Source: JAODBQ01 sp047602055
GTDB lineage: Bacteria > Actinomycetota > Acidimicrobiia > Acidimicrobiales > Ilumatobacteraceae
Direction of reading: 5' to 3'
Assembly (NCBI GenBank): GCA_047602055.1
Contig: JASGIG010000001.1
Location: 682,001-746,000, forward strand
DNA: 64,000 nucleotides
The notes under the pieces are model-generated. The model was not told the DNA's origin, ran no database searches, and was given only the letters and a program-made list of their open reading frames with translations. Positions 43,726-51,504 of this stretch are shown here, one piece after another. Numbering within the stretch: the stretch's first letter is position 1; each line of letters opens with the position of its first letter. Made by a program: the position numbers and the translations under genes.

Positions 43726-44806
43726 TCAGCTGGTCACCGTGCGGCTGGTGACCGTGCGGCCGGCGGCCGCGAGCTGGTCGATCACGTCGAACAGGCTGAC
43801 CCCGCCGGCGGAGATCACGTCGTTGGCGACCGGGACGACCCGCCCGTCGCGCACCGCCGGTGTATTGGCCAGCAGCTCGCTGGCCGCGTCGACGTCCTTG
43901 GTCCGGTTGGCCTCGCCGTCGTACACGGCGGCGACCACGTCCGGCTGGAGGGTGAGGACCTGTTCCGGCGAGATCTCCGAGAAGTTGCCGGCAACGTTGC
44001 TGAACACGTCCGTGAAGCCCACCGCGTCCACGGCCATCTTGTAGTACGCCCCGGTGAGGGCGTAGAGCTTGCCGTCGGCCACCTGGACGACGGCGATCGA
44101 CGGGGTCGCGCCGGCGGGCAGGTGCGCCGCGGCGGCCCGGGCGCGGCAGGTCGCCGACGAGCTTCGCAGCCGTGTCGGGCACGCCGAAGATGTCGCCGAG
44201 GTTGGTGATGTCGTCGTAGACGACATCGATGTCGGTCGGGGCGGTCTGGTCGATGCAGTAGCCGGCGAGCACGTAGGCACCGGCGCCAAGCTGGGCGACG
44301 TCGTCGTAGCCGAAGCCGCCGTCGGTGCCGGCGAGCTGGTTCTCGTCGTTGGTCAGGAAGAAGTCGGTGCCGGTGCCGACCATCACCTCCCGTGACGGCT
44401 GGTAGTCGGGCGAGGCGGCGACGGCCCGAGGCGCGCCGCTCGGCGCCGGCCCGAAGCTGGCGCTCGTGTAGCCGCTGACGGCATCGCCGACGCCGAGGGC
44501 GGTGAGCGTGTCGACCGTGGTCGGCCAGCCGACGACGACGTCGGACGGGGCGTGCTCGAACGTCGACGTGTGGCCGCAGCTGGTGACCGACACCGGGAAG
44601 CCGTTCGATGTCGACGTCACCGCCGCACTCGACGGTGCCGCACTCGACGCCGTCGCAGCCGACGCCGTCGCAGCCGACGCCGTCGCAGCCGATGCCGTCG
44701 CAGTCGATGCCGGCGCGGGTGTCGACTGCTCGTCGCTCCCGCAGCCGGCGAGGAGCACGACGCCGGTGATCAGCACCGCGGCGCGGCGAAGTGAGCGGGA
44801 TCTCAT
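43726..44806 (-). CDS. Iron-siderophore-type ABC transporter substrate-binding lipoprotein (frameshifted)
   Basis: ATG 44806, signal with lipobox LLAGCGS, then a Thr/Ala/Ser tandem-repeat linker (residues about 32-60). The FecB/FepB-type domain follows: VTSCGHTSTFEHAPSDVVVG, PTTVDTLTALGVGDAVSGY, DFFLTNDENQLAGTDGG. An extra C near 44150 shifts the frame; it resumes HLPAGATPSIAVVQVADGKL, GFTDVFSNVAGNFSEISPEQ, VVPVANDVISAGGVSLFDV to a stop at 43726. Total about 360 codons. It should capture a ferric siderophore or similar chelate outside the membrane for the coupled permease and ATPase. Confidence 0.82.
44646..44705. repeat. Four 15-bp tandem repeats in the lipoprotein linker
   Basis: GACGCCGTCGCAGCC occurs three times exactly (44646-44690) and a fourth time with two changes (44691-44705). 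On the coding strand it gives TASAA pentapeptides just after the lipobox. Units are multiples of three, so copy-number change would only alter tether length. Confidence 0.85.
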
Positions 44807-45624
44807 GGACGTGACTCCTTGTCGGTTCGGATCGTCGGGATGGACGCATCGCGGGGAGCGAAGGCGAGGTACGGGCGCCCGGTGAGCGGATGGTCGCTGC
44901 GATGGACCCGGACGCCGTACACCCGCTCGACGACCTGCTCGTCGAGCACGGCGCCGGGCGCGCCGGCCGCGACGACGCGGCCGCTATGGAGCACGACGAT
45001 CTGGTCGCTCCACCCCGTCGCCAGGTTGAGGTCGTGGAGCGCGGCGATCACCGTGATCCCCAGCCGGCCGACGAGGTCGAGGAGCTCGAGCTGGGCGGCG
45101 ATGTCGAGGTGGTTCGTCGGCTCGTCGAGCAGCAGCACCTGGGGCTCCTGAGCAAGCGCGCGGGCGAGGAGCACTCGCTGCTTCTCGCCGCCGGACAGGC
45201 TGGCAAAGCTGCGCTCGGCGACGGTCGACATGCCGACCCGGGCGAGGGCGTCGCGCACGATCAGGCGATCGCGCCCGCTGTCGCGGCCGAGCCATCCGTG
45301 GTGTGGCGTGCGGCCGAGGGCGACGACGCCCTCGACGTCGAGGTCGAACCCGAGCGGGGTCTCCTGGGCGAGCACCGCGGTGCGCTGCGCGGCGCGACGC
45401 GCCGGCAACCGCCAGACGTCGTCGCCGCCGACGAGCACCGTGCCGGTCGCCGGGCGCCAGACGCGGGCGATCGCCCGCAGCAGCGTCGACTTCCCCGAAC
45501 CGTTCGGGCCGACCAACCCGACCAGGGTGCCGGCGGGTGCGTGGAGCGTCAGGCCGGTCACGATGGACACGCTCTCGACCGCGACCGACAGCTCGTCCAC
45601 CTCGACCGGCACGGCCGTGCTCAC
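44803..45624 (-). CDS. Iron-siderophore-type ABC transporter ATP-binding protein (FecE-like)
   Basis: A 273-residue ATPase with GTG 45624. Walker A GLVGPNGSGKSTLLRAIARV, Q-loop LAQETPLGFDLDVEGVVALG, signature ASLSGGEKQRVLLARALAQE, Walker B VLLLDEPTNHLDIAAQLEL and the switch His in AALHDLNLATGWSD. The HGWLGRD stretch and length are typical of the FecE/FepC/BtuD family. It overlaps the permease by 4 bp upstream and the lipoprotein by 4 bp downstream (ATGA), so all three are made together. Confidence 0.92.
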   Translation of the reverse strand: MSTAVPVEVDELSVAVESVSIVTGLTLHAPAGTLVGLVGPNGSGKSTLLRAIARVWRPATGTVLVGGDDVWRLPARRAAQRTAVLAQETPLGFDLDVEGVVALGRTPHHGWLGRDSGRDRLIVRDALARVGMSTVAERSFASLSGGEKQRVLLARALAQEPQVLLLDEPTNHLDIAAQLELLDLVGRLGITVIAALHDLNLATGWSDQIVVLHSGRVVAAGAPGAVLDEQVVERVYGVRVHRSDHPLTGRPYLAFAPRDASIPTIRTDKESRP

Positions 45625-46703
45625 GACGGCGCCGCCTGGACCGCCGCGCCGGCGCGGGTGCGCCGCAGCAGCCACAGCAGGAACGGCGCGCCGCACGCCG
45701 CGGTGACGACGCCGACGGGGAGCTCGGCGGGGGCCAGCGCGGTCCTGGCGACGACGTCGGCGCCCATCAGGAAGACGCCGCCACCGAGCGCAGCCACCGG
45801 GAGCACGCGACGGTGGTCGGAGCCGACGACCGTCCTGGCGAGGTGCGGGATCATCAGCCCGATGAAGCCGATGCCGCCGGCGACGGCGACGACCACGCCG
45901 GTGAGCAGCGAGGCGACCAGCATCAGCACCAGGCGGAACCGGCCGACGTCGATGCCGAGAGTGGCCGCGGCGTCCTCGCCGACGACCAGCGCGTTGAGTC
46001 GCGAGCCCCGCGTGCAGACGAACGCGAGGGTCAGGACGACGGTGACCGCCGGGATCGCCAGATCGGACCAGCGCGCCCCCGCGAGGCTGCCGAGCTGCCA
46101 GAACAGGACCCGCTGCACCTGGTTGGGCGTCGCCCGCGTCTGCAGGAAGTAGGTGGCCGACGAGAACAGGTAGCCCACCGCCACGCCCGCGAGGATCAGC
46201 CGCGCCGGTGGGAACCGGCCGCCCTCCCGCCCGAGCACGAACGTGAACACGAACGCCGTCATCGCGCCGACGAACGCCGCCGCGCTGATCGACGACCCGA
46301 GGATGCCACCGGCGACGATCACCGTGACGGCGCCGAGCGATGCGCCCGGCACCCCGCCCAGCAGGTACGGATCGCCGAGCGGGTTGCGCACCAGTGCCTG
46401 GATCACCACGCCGGCGATGGCGAGCCCGGCACCGACGACGAAACCGAGCAGGACCCGCGGCATGCGCACGTCCCAGACGATCTGCTCCTGCACACGTGAG
46501 CCGGCCCCGCTGCCCAGTCCGGCGTGCCCGGCGACGACCCGCCAGACCGTCCCGAGCGGCACCGCCACCGCCCCGGCACTGACCGCGAGCACCCAGACCA
46601 GCAGCCCGCTGACGGCGAGCGCGACGAGGACGCCTTCGAGCGATCGTCGGGGCGGGGCACGCACGTCGGCGGACGCTAGCGCGTCTTTGCGAACGACTCT
46701 CAT
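45621..46703 (-). CDS. Iron-siderophore-type ABC transporter permease (FecCD family)
   Basis: A 360-residue membrane protein with about 10 helices. Family motifs: VWDVRMPRVLLGFVVGAGLA then IAGVVIQALVRNPLGDPYLL, GVPGASLGAVTVIVAGG, the EAA-like loop ARWSDLAIPAVTVV, and LNALVVGEDAAATLGIDVGR then IGFIGLMIPHLARTVVGSDH. Only one FecCD gene is present, so it must act as a homodimer. The ATG at 46703 has no ribosome site and follows an AT-rich TTTAAGA, so it may be leaderless. FecCD systems carry iron chelates or cobalamin; no cobalamin riboswitch is visible. Confidence 0.92.
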   Translation of the reverse strand: MRVVRKDALASADVRAPPRRSLEGVLVALAVSGLLVWVLAVSAGAVAVPLGTVWRVVAGHAGLGSGAGSRVQEQIVWDVRMPRVLLGFVVGAGLAIAGVVIQALVRNPLGDPYLLGGVPGASLGAVTVIVAGGILGSSISAAAFVGAMTAFVFTFVLGREGGRFPPARLILAGVAVGYLFSSATYFLQTRATPNQVQRVLFWQLGSLAGARWSDLAIPAVTVVLTLAFVCTRGSRLNALVVGEDAAATLGIDVGRFRLVLMLVASLLTGVVVAVAGGIGFIGLMIPHLARTVVGSDHRRVLPVAALGGGVFLMGADVVARTALAPAELPVGVVTAACGAPFLLWLLRRTRAGAAVQAAPS

Positions 46704-46735
46704 TCTTAAATCTTGGATCGTGTGGTGCCGCCGCC

Positions 46736-46751
46736 CGATCCACGTGGATCG
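46736..46751. promoter_or_regulatory. 16-bp perfect palindrome in a divergent promoter region
   Basis: CGATCCACGTGGATCG is perfectly self-complementary and lies in the 66-bp gap between the divergent FecCD permease and the small gene at 46770. A second half-site GGATCG is at 46715-46720. It is a good candidate operator, perhaps for iron-dependent control, but it does not resemble a DtxR/IdeR or Fur box. Confidence 0.5.
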
Positions 46752-46769
46752 CCGCTACAACCTGAGCTC

Positions 46770-47042
46770 GTGACGCAGCGCCCGATCCTGCCGACAGCGG
46801 TCGCCCACGGCCCGCTGTCGTCGGTCGACACGATCTACGAGCTGCCCGACGGCCGCCGATGCGTGGTGACCTTCGCCAACCGCGGCACCGACACGCTCGC
46901 CCCGGTGCGCAACCAGATCGGCGAGCTGTGGGTCGCGTTCCTCCAGCCCGGCGACGTCGAGCCGGCCCACTTCGACGATTGGGACCGTGCCTGGATCGCC
47001 GCCGAGCTGCTCCGCCCGGTCACACCCGGCCCGACGCCCTGA
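46770..47042 (+). CDS. Small hypothetical protein
   Basis: A 90-residue protein with GTG at 46770. The sequence (YELPDGRRCVVTFANRGTDT, IGELWVAFLQPGDVEPAHFD, DWDRAWIAAELL) reads as a compact alpha/beta soluble domain with conserved-looking Trp/Asp pairs. I do not recognise an assigned function. It faces the LLM gene convergently and shares its promoter region with the iron-type ABC operon, which could mean a common regulator. Confidence 0.6.
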   Translation: MTQRPILPTAVAHGPLSSVDTIYELPDGRRCVVTFANRGTDTLAPVRNQIGELWVAFLQPGDVEPAHFDDWDRAWIAAELLRPVTPGPTP

Positions 47043-47057
47043 AGGCCGTCGAGGCGA

Positions 47058-47939
47058 TCAGCCCAGGGCGAGGGCGAGCTCGCGCCATTCGGCGACCGGG
47101 ATCTCGCGGTCGGCCCGCAGCACCTGCACGGCGACGTGGTCGGCCCCGGCAGCAACGTGTTCCTGGATGCGGGCAACGGCGGCGTCGACGCCGCCCCAGG
47201 CGACGATCGCGTCCACCAGGGCGGTCGGACGGCTGCTTCGGATCGACCCAGTCGTCGTCGGTGAAACCGAGACGCCGGAGGTTGGCCAGGTAGCCGGGAG
47301 CGCGGAGATAGAAACTGATCGCGGCACGCCCGATGGCTCGGGCGGTCGTCGGGTCGGTGGCCAGCGTGACCATCTGCTCCGGGGCGAGCGGGGCGTCGGG
47401 ACCGACGATCTCGCGGGCGGCGCGGGTGTGCTCGGGCGTCGTCAGGTATGGATGGGCACCGTTGGCATGGGTTGCCGAGAGCTCGAGCATCCGTGGGCCG
47501 AGCGCCGCCAACACCCGCGGCGGCGGGGTGTCCGGGCCGACGGCGTTGAACGGCGCACGATCCATTGCCTCCAGGTACTGACGCATGAACGTGAGCGGCT
47601 TGTCGTAGGAGTGCCCGCGCACCTTCTCGACGAGCACGGGGCTGCTGACGCCCAGGCCGAGGAGGAACCGGTCGGGGTACGCCTCGGCGAGCGTCTTCTG
47701 CGCGGCGGCAGTGGCGATCACATCGCGGGCGTAGACGTTGGCGAGCCCAGTGCGACCACGAGCTCGGAGGTTGCCGCGAGCAGGAGTCCGGCCATGACGA
47801 ACGGATCGCGACCCGTCGCCTCGTTGAGCCACAGCGTGCGCACGCCCAGCGCTTCGATCTGCTCGGCAGCACGTTGGGCCGTGGCCGTCGGATGGGCGTC
47901 GAAGGCAGCGGTCCAGATGCCGATCGGTCCGAGATCCAT
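47058..47939 (-). CDS. LLM-class F420-dependent oxidoreductase (two frameshifts)
   Basis: From ATG 47939: MDLGPIGIWTAAFDAHPTAT, EALGVRTLWLNEATGRDPFV. A shift near 47745 continues ANVYARDVIATAAAQKTLAE then AYPDRFLLGLGVSSPVLVEK and RVLAALGPRMLELSATHANG. A second shift near 47230 continues ALVDAIVAWGGVDAAVARIQ and ends at 47058. Joined, about 294 residues match the luciferase-like F420 oxidoreductases of the mycobacterial type (TIGR03620-like). It is divergent from the acyl-CoA carboxylase and shares its control region. It may oxidise or reduce a pathway intermediate with F420. Confidence 0.78.
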
Positions 47940-47993
47940 GGGCCGACCCCAACGACCGACACCGAGACGGACGAGAGACGTCGGCGGCTGTTG

Positions 47994-48042
47994 GTTAACA
48001 GCCAACGTCAGTTTGAGGACGGAAAGATGGCTTCGCTACCCT
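47994..48042 (+). promoter_or_regulatory. Shared regulon element plus -35/-10, copy 1 (carboxylase operon)
   Basis: A 23-bp element at 47994-48016 consists of GTTAACAGCCAAC, two free bases and CAGTTTGA. It is 20/23 identical to the inverted copy at 61254-61276. In both, TTGA serves as a -35-like box and an actinobacterial -10 (TAnnnT, here TACCCT at 48037-48042) follows with an 18-base spacer. The left half also makes the perfect inverted repeats GCTGTT-GGTT-AACAGC and GTTGG-N7-CCAAC. It is probably an operator overlapping the -35, controlling the carboxylase/CoA-transferase operon and perhaps the divergent LLM gene. Confidence 0.75.
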
Positions 48043-48088
48043 GCCACCGCGCCATGGGGACGGGCGCGTGACGAAAGAGAGGTGCTCC

Positions 48089-51000
48089 TTGGCGCTGCGC
48101 AAGCTGCTGGTCGCCAACCGCGGCGAGATCGCCATCCGGATCCTGCGGGCCGGTGCCGAGCTCGGCCTGCAGACGGTAGCGATCCACTCCTCCGACGATG
48201 CCACCTCATTGCACGTGCGCGAGGCCGACGAGGCCGTCGATCTCGGTGCCACTGGGGCGTCCGCCTACCTCGACATCGAGCGAACGATCGCCGCCGCCCT
48301 CGACACGGGCGCTGATGCGATCCATCCCGGCTATGGGTTCCTCAGCGAGAACCCGGCGTTCGCAGCGCGCTGCGCGGCGGCGGGCATCGTCTTCGTCGGC
48401 CCGTCGCCCGACGTCCTCGCGCTGTTCGGTGACAAGGCCGCCGCCCGGGCCCTCGCCGAGCGGCTCGGCGTTCCGGTGCTGCGCGGCACGGCCGGCGGCA
48501 TCGACATCGACGCCGCCACGGCGTTCCTCGACGGGCTCGGCCCGGACGCGGCCATGATCCTCAAGGCCACCGCCGGGGGCGGCGGGCGAGGCAGTCGCAT
48601 CGTCACCGCGGCAGCCGACGTCCCGTCCGCGTTCGAGCGCTGCCGGTCGGAGGCGGCCTCGGCGTTCGGCGACGGGACGCTGTTCGCCGAAGAACTGATG
48701 CCCCGCGCCCGTCACGTCGAGGTGCAGATCATCGGCGACGGCCACGGGCAGGTGAGCCACCTGTGGGAGCGCGAGTGCAGCCTGCAGCGCCGTCACCAGA
48801 AGATCGTCGAGATGGCACCCGCGGCGCATCTCGACGGCGCGGTGCGCAACGCGCTGCTCGCCGACGCCGTGACAATGGCGGGCGAGGTGAGCTACGGCAG
48901 CCTCGGGACGTTCGAGTTCCTCGTCGACGCCGACACCGGCCGGCACGTCTTCATCGAAGCCAACCCGCGGCTGCAGGTCGAGCACACCGTCACCGAGGAG
49001 ATCCTCGGCGTCGACCTCGTGCGCGCCCAGCTGGAGCTCGCCGGCGGGCGCACGCTCGCCGAGATCGGGCTGGACCGGGCCGCGGTGCCCTCCCCCCGGG
49101 GCATCGCCGTCCAGTGCCGGGTCAACATGGAGACGATGGCCGCGGATGGCACGGCCCGTCCGGGCGGCGGCGTGCTCAGCGCGTTCCAGGTGCCGTCCGG
49201 CGCCGGCTATCGCACGGACTCGTTCGGCTACGTCGGCTACCGCACCAGCACCAGCTTCGACTCGCTCCTCGCCAAGGTGATCGTGCATACGCCGTCGACC
49301 GAGCTGTCGGCGGCGCTGGCCAAGGCTGATCGCGCCCTCGCCGAGCTGCGCGTCGAAGGCGTGCCGACGAATGCGGCGTTCCTGCGGGCTGTCGTCCAGC
49401 ATCCTGAGGTCGTCGCCGGGCAGGCGAGCACCCGCTTCGTCGACGAGCACGTCGCCGAGCTCGTCGACGTCGCGGCCGAACTGCGGTCGCGCTGGGGCGA
49501 GGCGCCGGCCACCGCGGCGGCCCCGCGGTTGGCGGGGGCGAAGGTGGACGTCGTCGACCCGCTCGCCGTCCTCGACTTCGGCCGAGCGCGCACCGAGCGG
49601 GCCACCGCCCCGGTCGCGCCCGACGGCGACGGGGGCCCGCCGGGCGCCGTCGCGGTGCGCGCTCCGATGCAGGGCACCGTGGTCTCCGTCTCCGTCGCCG
49701 ACGGCGATCCGGTGGCCGCCGGCCAGCAGCTCGTGGTGATGGAGGCGATGAAGATGGAGCACGTCGTCGACGCTCCGGAGGCCGGCTTCGTCCGGCTCGT
49801 CGGCGTGCAGGTCGGCGACACCGTGTTCGAGGACCACCCGCTCGTGTTCGTCGAGCCGGGTGACGTCGACGGTCTCGTCGACCGCATCAGCACCGAGATC
49901 GACCTCGACGCCATCCGGCCGGACCTGCAGCTGATCCTGGACCGCCATCGCATCACCCTCGACGAGGAACGCCCCGATGCCGTCGCCAAGCGGCGCAGGA
50001 CGAGCCAGCGCACCACCCGTGAGAACATCGACGACCTGTGCGACACCGGCTCGTTCGTCGAGCACGGCGGCCTCGCGCTGACACCGGGCTCCGGCCTGCC
50101 GATGGACGACGTCGTTCGCATGTTCCCCGCCGACGGCCTCGTCTGCGGCGTGGGCAACGTCAACGGTGGCGACTTCGGACCGGACCGCTCGCGCACGGTG
50201 ATCTGCGCCTACGACTACACCGTGCTGGCCGGCACGCAGGGGCCGATCAACCATCCGAAGACGGACCGGATGCTGGAGATCGCCAGGGCCTGGAAGCTGC
50301 CGCTGGTGTTCTTCACCGAGGGCGGCGGCGGACGCGCCGGCACCGGGGGCAACCGCACCGGACAGCATCCGTCGAGCCCCGGCCGCGAGCTCAACCGGCC
50401 GCTCGTCACGCCGACGTTCTCGTCAATGGCGCGCCTCAACGGCGTCGTGCCGACGGTGGCGATCAACTCCGGCCGCTGCTTCGCCGGCAACGCCGCCCTC
50501 CTCGGAGCGTGCGACGTGGTCATCGCCACGGACGACTCCAACATCGGCATGGGTGGGCCGGCGATGATCGAGGGCGGCGGCCTCGGGGTGTTCTCGCCCG
50601 ACGAGGTCGGCCCGATCGACGTCCAGGTGGCCAGCGGCGTGGTCGACATCCGCGTCCCCGACGAAGCCGCGGCGGTGGGCGCGGCGAAGCACTACCTGTC
50701 GTTCTTCCAGGGCCCGCTGCCGTCGTGGGAGCACGGCGACCAGCGCCTGATGCGCTCGATCGTGCCCGACAACCGGCTGCGCACCTACGAGATCCGCAAG
50801 GTCGTCGAGGGCCTCGCCGACAGCGGCTCGGTGCTCGAGCTGCGCCGGGGCTTCGGGCTCGGGATGGTCACCGCGCTGTGCCGGGTGGAAGGTCGCACGG
50901 TGGGCGTGATCGCCAACGATCCCAACCACCTCGCCGGGGCGATCGACAGCGACGGCTCCGACAAGGCGGCACGGTTCATGCAGCTGTGCGACGCGTTCGA

Positions 51001-51493
51001 CATCCCGATCCTCGTGCTGTGCGACACGCCCGGGATCATGGTCGGCCCGGAGGTGGAGAAGACCGGTCTGGTGCGGCACTGCAACCGCCTGTTCGTCACC
51101 GGGGCGAACCTGTCGGTGCCGATGTTCATGGTCGTCATCCGCAAGGCGTACGGGCTCGGCGCCCTGGCGATGGCCGGTGGCAGCGTCAACGAGCCGTTGT
51201 TCTGCGTGGCCTGGCCGACGGGTGAGTTCGCCGGCATGGGCCTCGAGGGCCAGATCAAGCTCGGCTACCGCAACGAGCTGCAGAACATCACCGATCCGAG
51301 CGAGCGCAAGGCGCGCTTCGACCACCTCGTCGCCGAGGCGTACGAGCGGAGCAAGGCGATCCACCAGGGCACGGTGTTCGGCATCGACGACGTGATCGAT
51401 CCGATGGACACCCGCCATTGGGTGGCCAACGGCCTGCGCTCGGTCGCCCAGCGCACCCGCACCGCACACCCGCGGCGCGTCGACGTCTGGTGA
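48089..51493 (+). CDS. Single-chain trifunctional acyl-CoA carboxylase (biotin carboxylase - BCCP - carboxyltransferase)
   Basis: The TTG at 48089 (MALRKLLVANRGEIAIRIL) is placed by GAGAGG; a GTG at 48068 is in frame. 1134 residues. Biotin carboxylase 1-450: IHPGYGFLSENPAF, ILKATAGGGGRGSRIV, HVEVQIIGDG, HVFIEANPRLQVEHTVTEEI. BCCP: VVMEAMKMEHVVDA near residue 553, the Lys that carries biotin. Carboxyltransferase 600-1134: FAGNAALLGACDVVIATDDS, NDPNHLAGAIDSDGSDKAAR then FMQLCDAFDIPILVLCDTPG. Most acyl-CoA carboxylases split these onto two or more chains. It carboxylates an acyl-CoA using ATP and bicarbonate; substrate unknown. The CoA transferase follows 11 bp later. Confidence 0.93.
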   Translation: MALRKLLVANRGEIAIRILRAGAELGLQTVAIHSSDDATSLHVREADEAVDLGATGASAYLDIERTIAAALDTGADAIHPGYGFLSENPAFAARCAAAGIVFVGPSPDVLALFGDKAAARALAERLGVPVLRGTAGGIDIDAATAFLDGLGPDAAMILKATAGGGGRGSRIVTAAADVPSAFERCRSEAASAFGDGTLFAEELMPRARHVEVQIIGDGHGQVSHLWERECSLQRRHQKIVEMAPAAHLDGAVRNALLADAVTMAGEVSYGSLGTFEFLVDADTGRHVFIEANPRLQVEHTVTEEILGVDLVRAQLELAGGRTLAEIGLDRAAVPSPRGIAVQCRVNMETMAADGTARPGGGVLSAFQVPSGAGYRTDSFGYVGYRTSTSFDSLLAKVIVHTPSTELSAALAKADRALAELRVEGVPTNAAFLRAVVQHPEVVAGQASTRFVDEHVAELVDVAAELRSRWGEAPATAAAPRLAGAKVDVVDPLAVLDFGRARTERATAPVAPDGDGGPPGAVAVRAPMQGTVVSVSVADGDPVAAGQQLVVMEAMKMEHVVDAPEAGFVRLVGVQVGDTVFEDHPLVFVEPGDVDGLVDRISTEIDLDAIRPDLQLILDRHRITLDEERPDAVAKRRRTSQRTTRENIDDLCDTGSFVEHGGLALTPGSGLPMDDVVRMFPADGLVCGVGNVNGGDFGPDRSRTVICAYDYTVLAGTQGPINHPKTDRMLEIARAWKLPLVFFTEGGGGRAGTGGNRTGQHPSSPGRELNRPLVTPTFSSMARLNGVVPTVAINSGRCFAGNAALLGACDVVIATDDSNIGMGGPAMIEGGGLGVFSPDEVGPIDVQVASGVVDIRVPDEAAAVGAAKHYLSFFQGPLPSWEHGDQRLMRSIVPDNRLRTYEIRKVVEGLADSGSVLELRRGFGLGMVTALCRVEGRTVGVIANDPNHLAGAIDSDGSDKAARFMQLCDAFDIPILVLCDTPGIMVGPEVEKTGLVRHCNRLFVTGANLSVPMFMVVIRKAYGLGALAMAGGSVNEPLFCVAWPTGEFAGMGLEGQIKLGYRNELQNITDPSERKARFDHLVAEAYERSKAIHQGTVFGIDDVIDPMDTRHWVANGLRSVAQRTRTAHPRRVDVW

Positions 51494-51504
51494 AGGAGGA
51501 GACG

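Noticed and set aside
46690..46730. DtxR/IdeR or Fur box, or a cobalamin riboswitch, for the FecCD operon
   Set aside because: The region is AT-rich but does not match TTAGGTTAGGCTAACCTAA-type or Fur consensus, and the gap is far too short for a cobalamin riboswitch.
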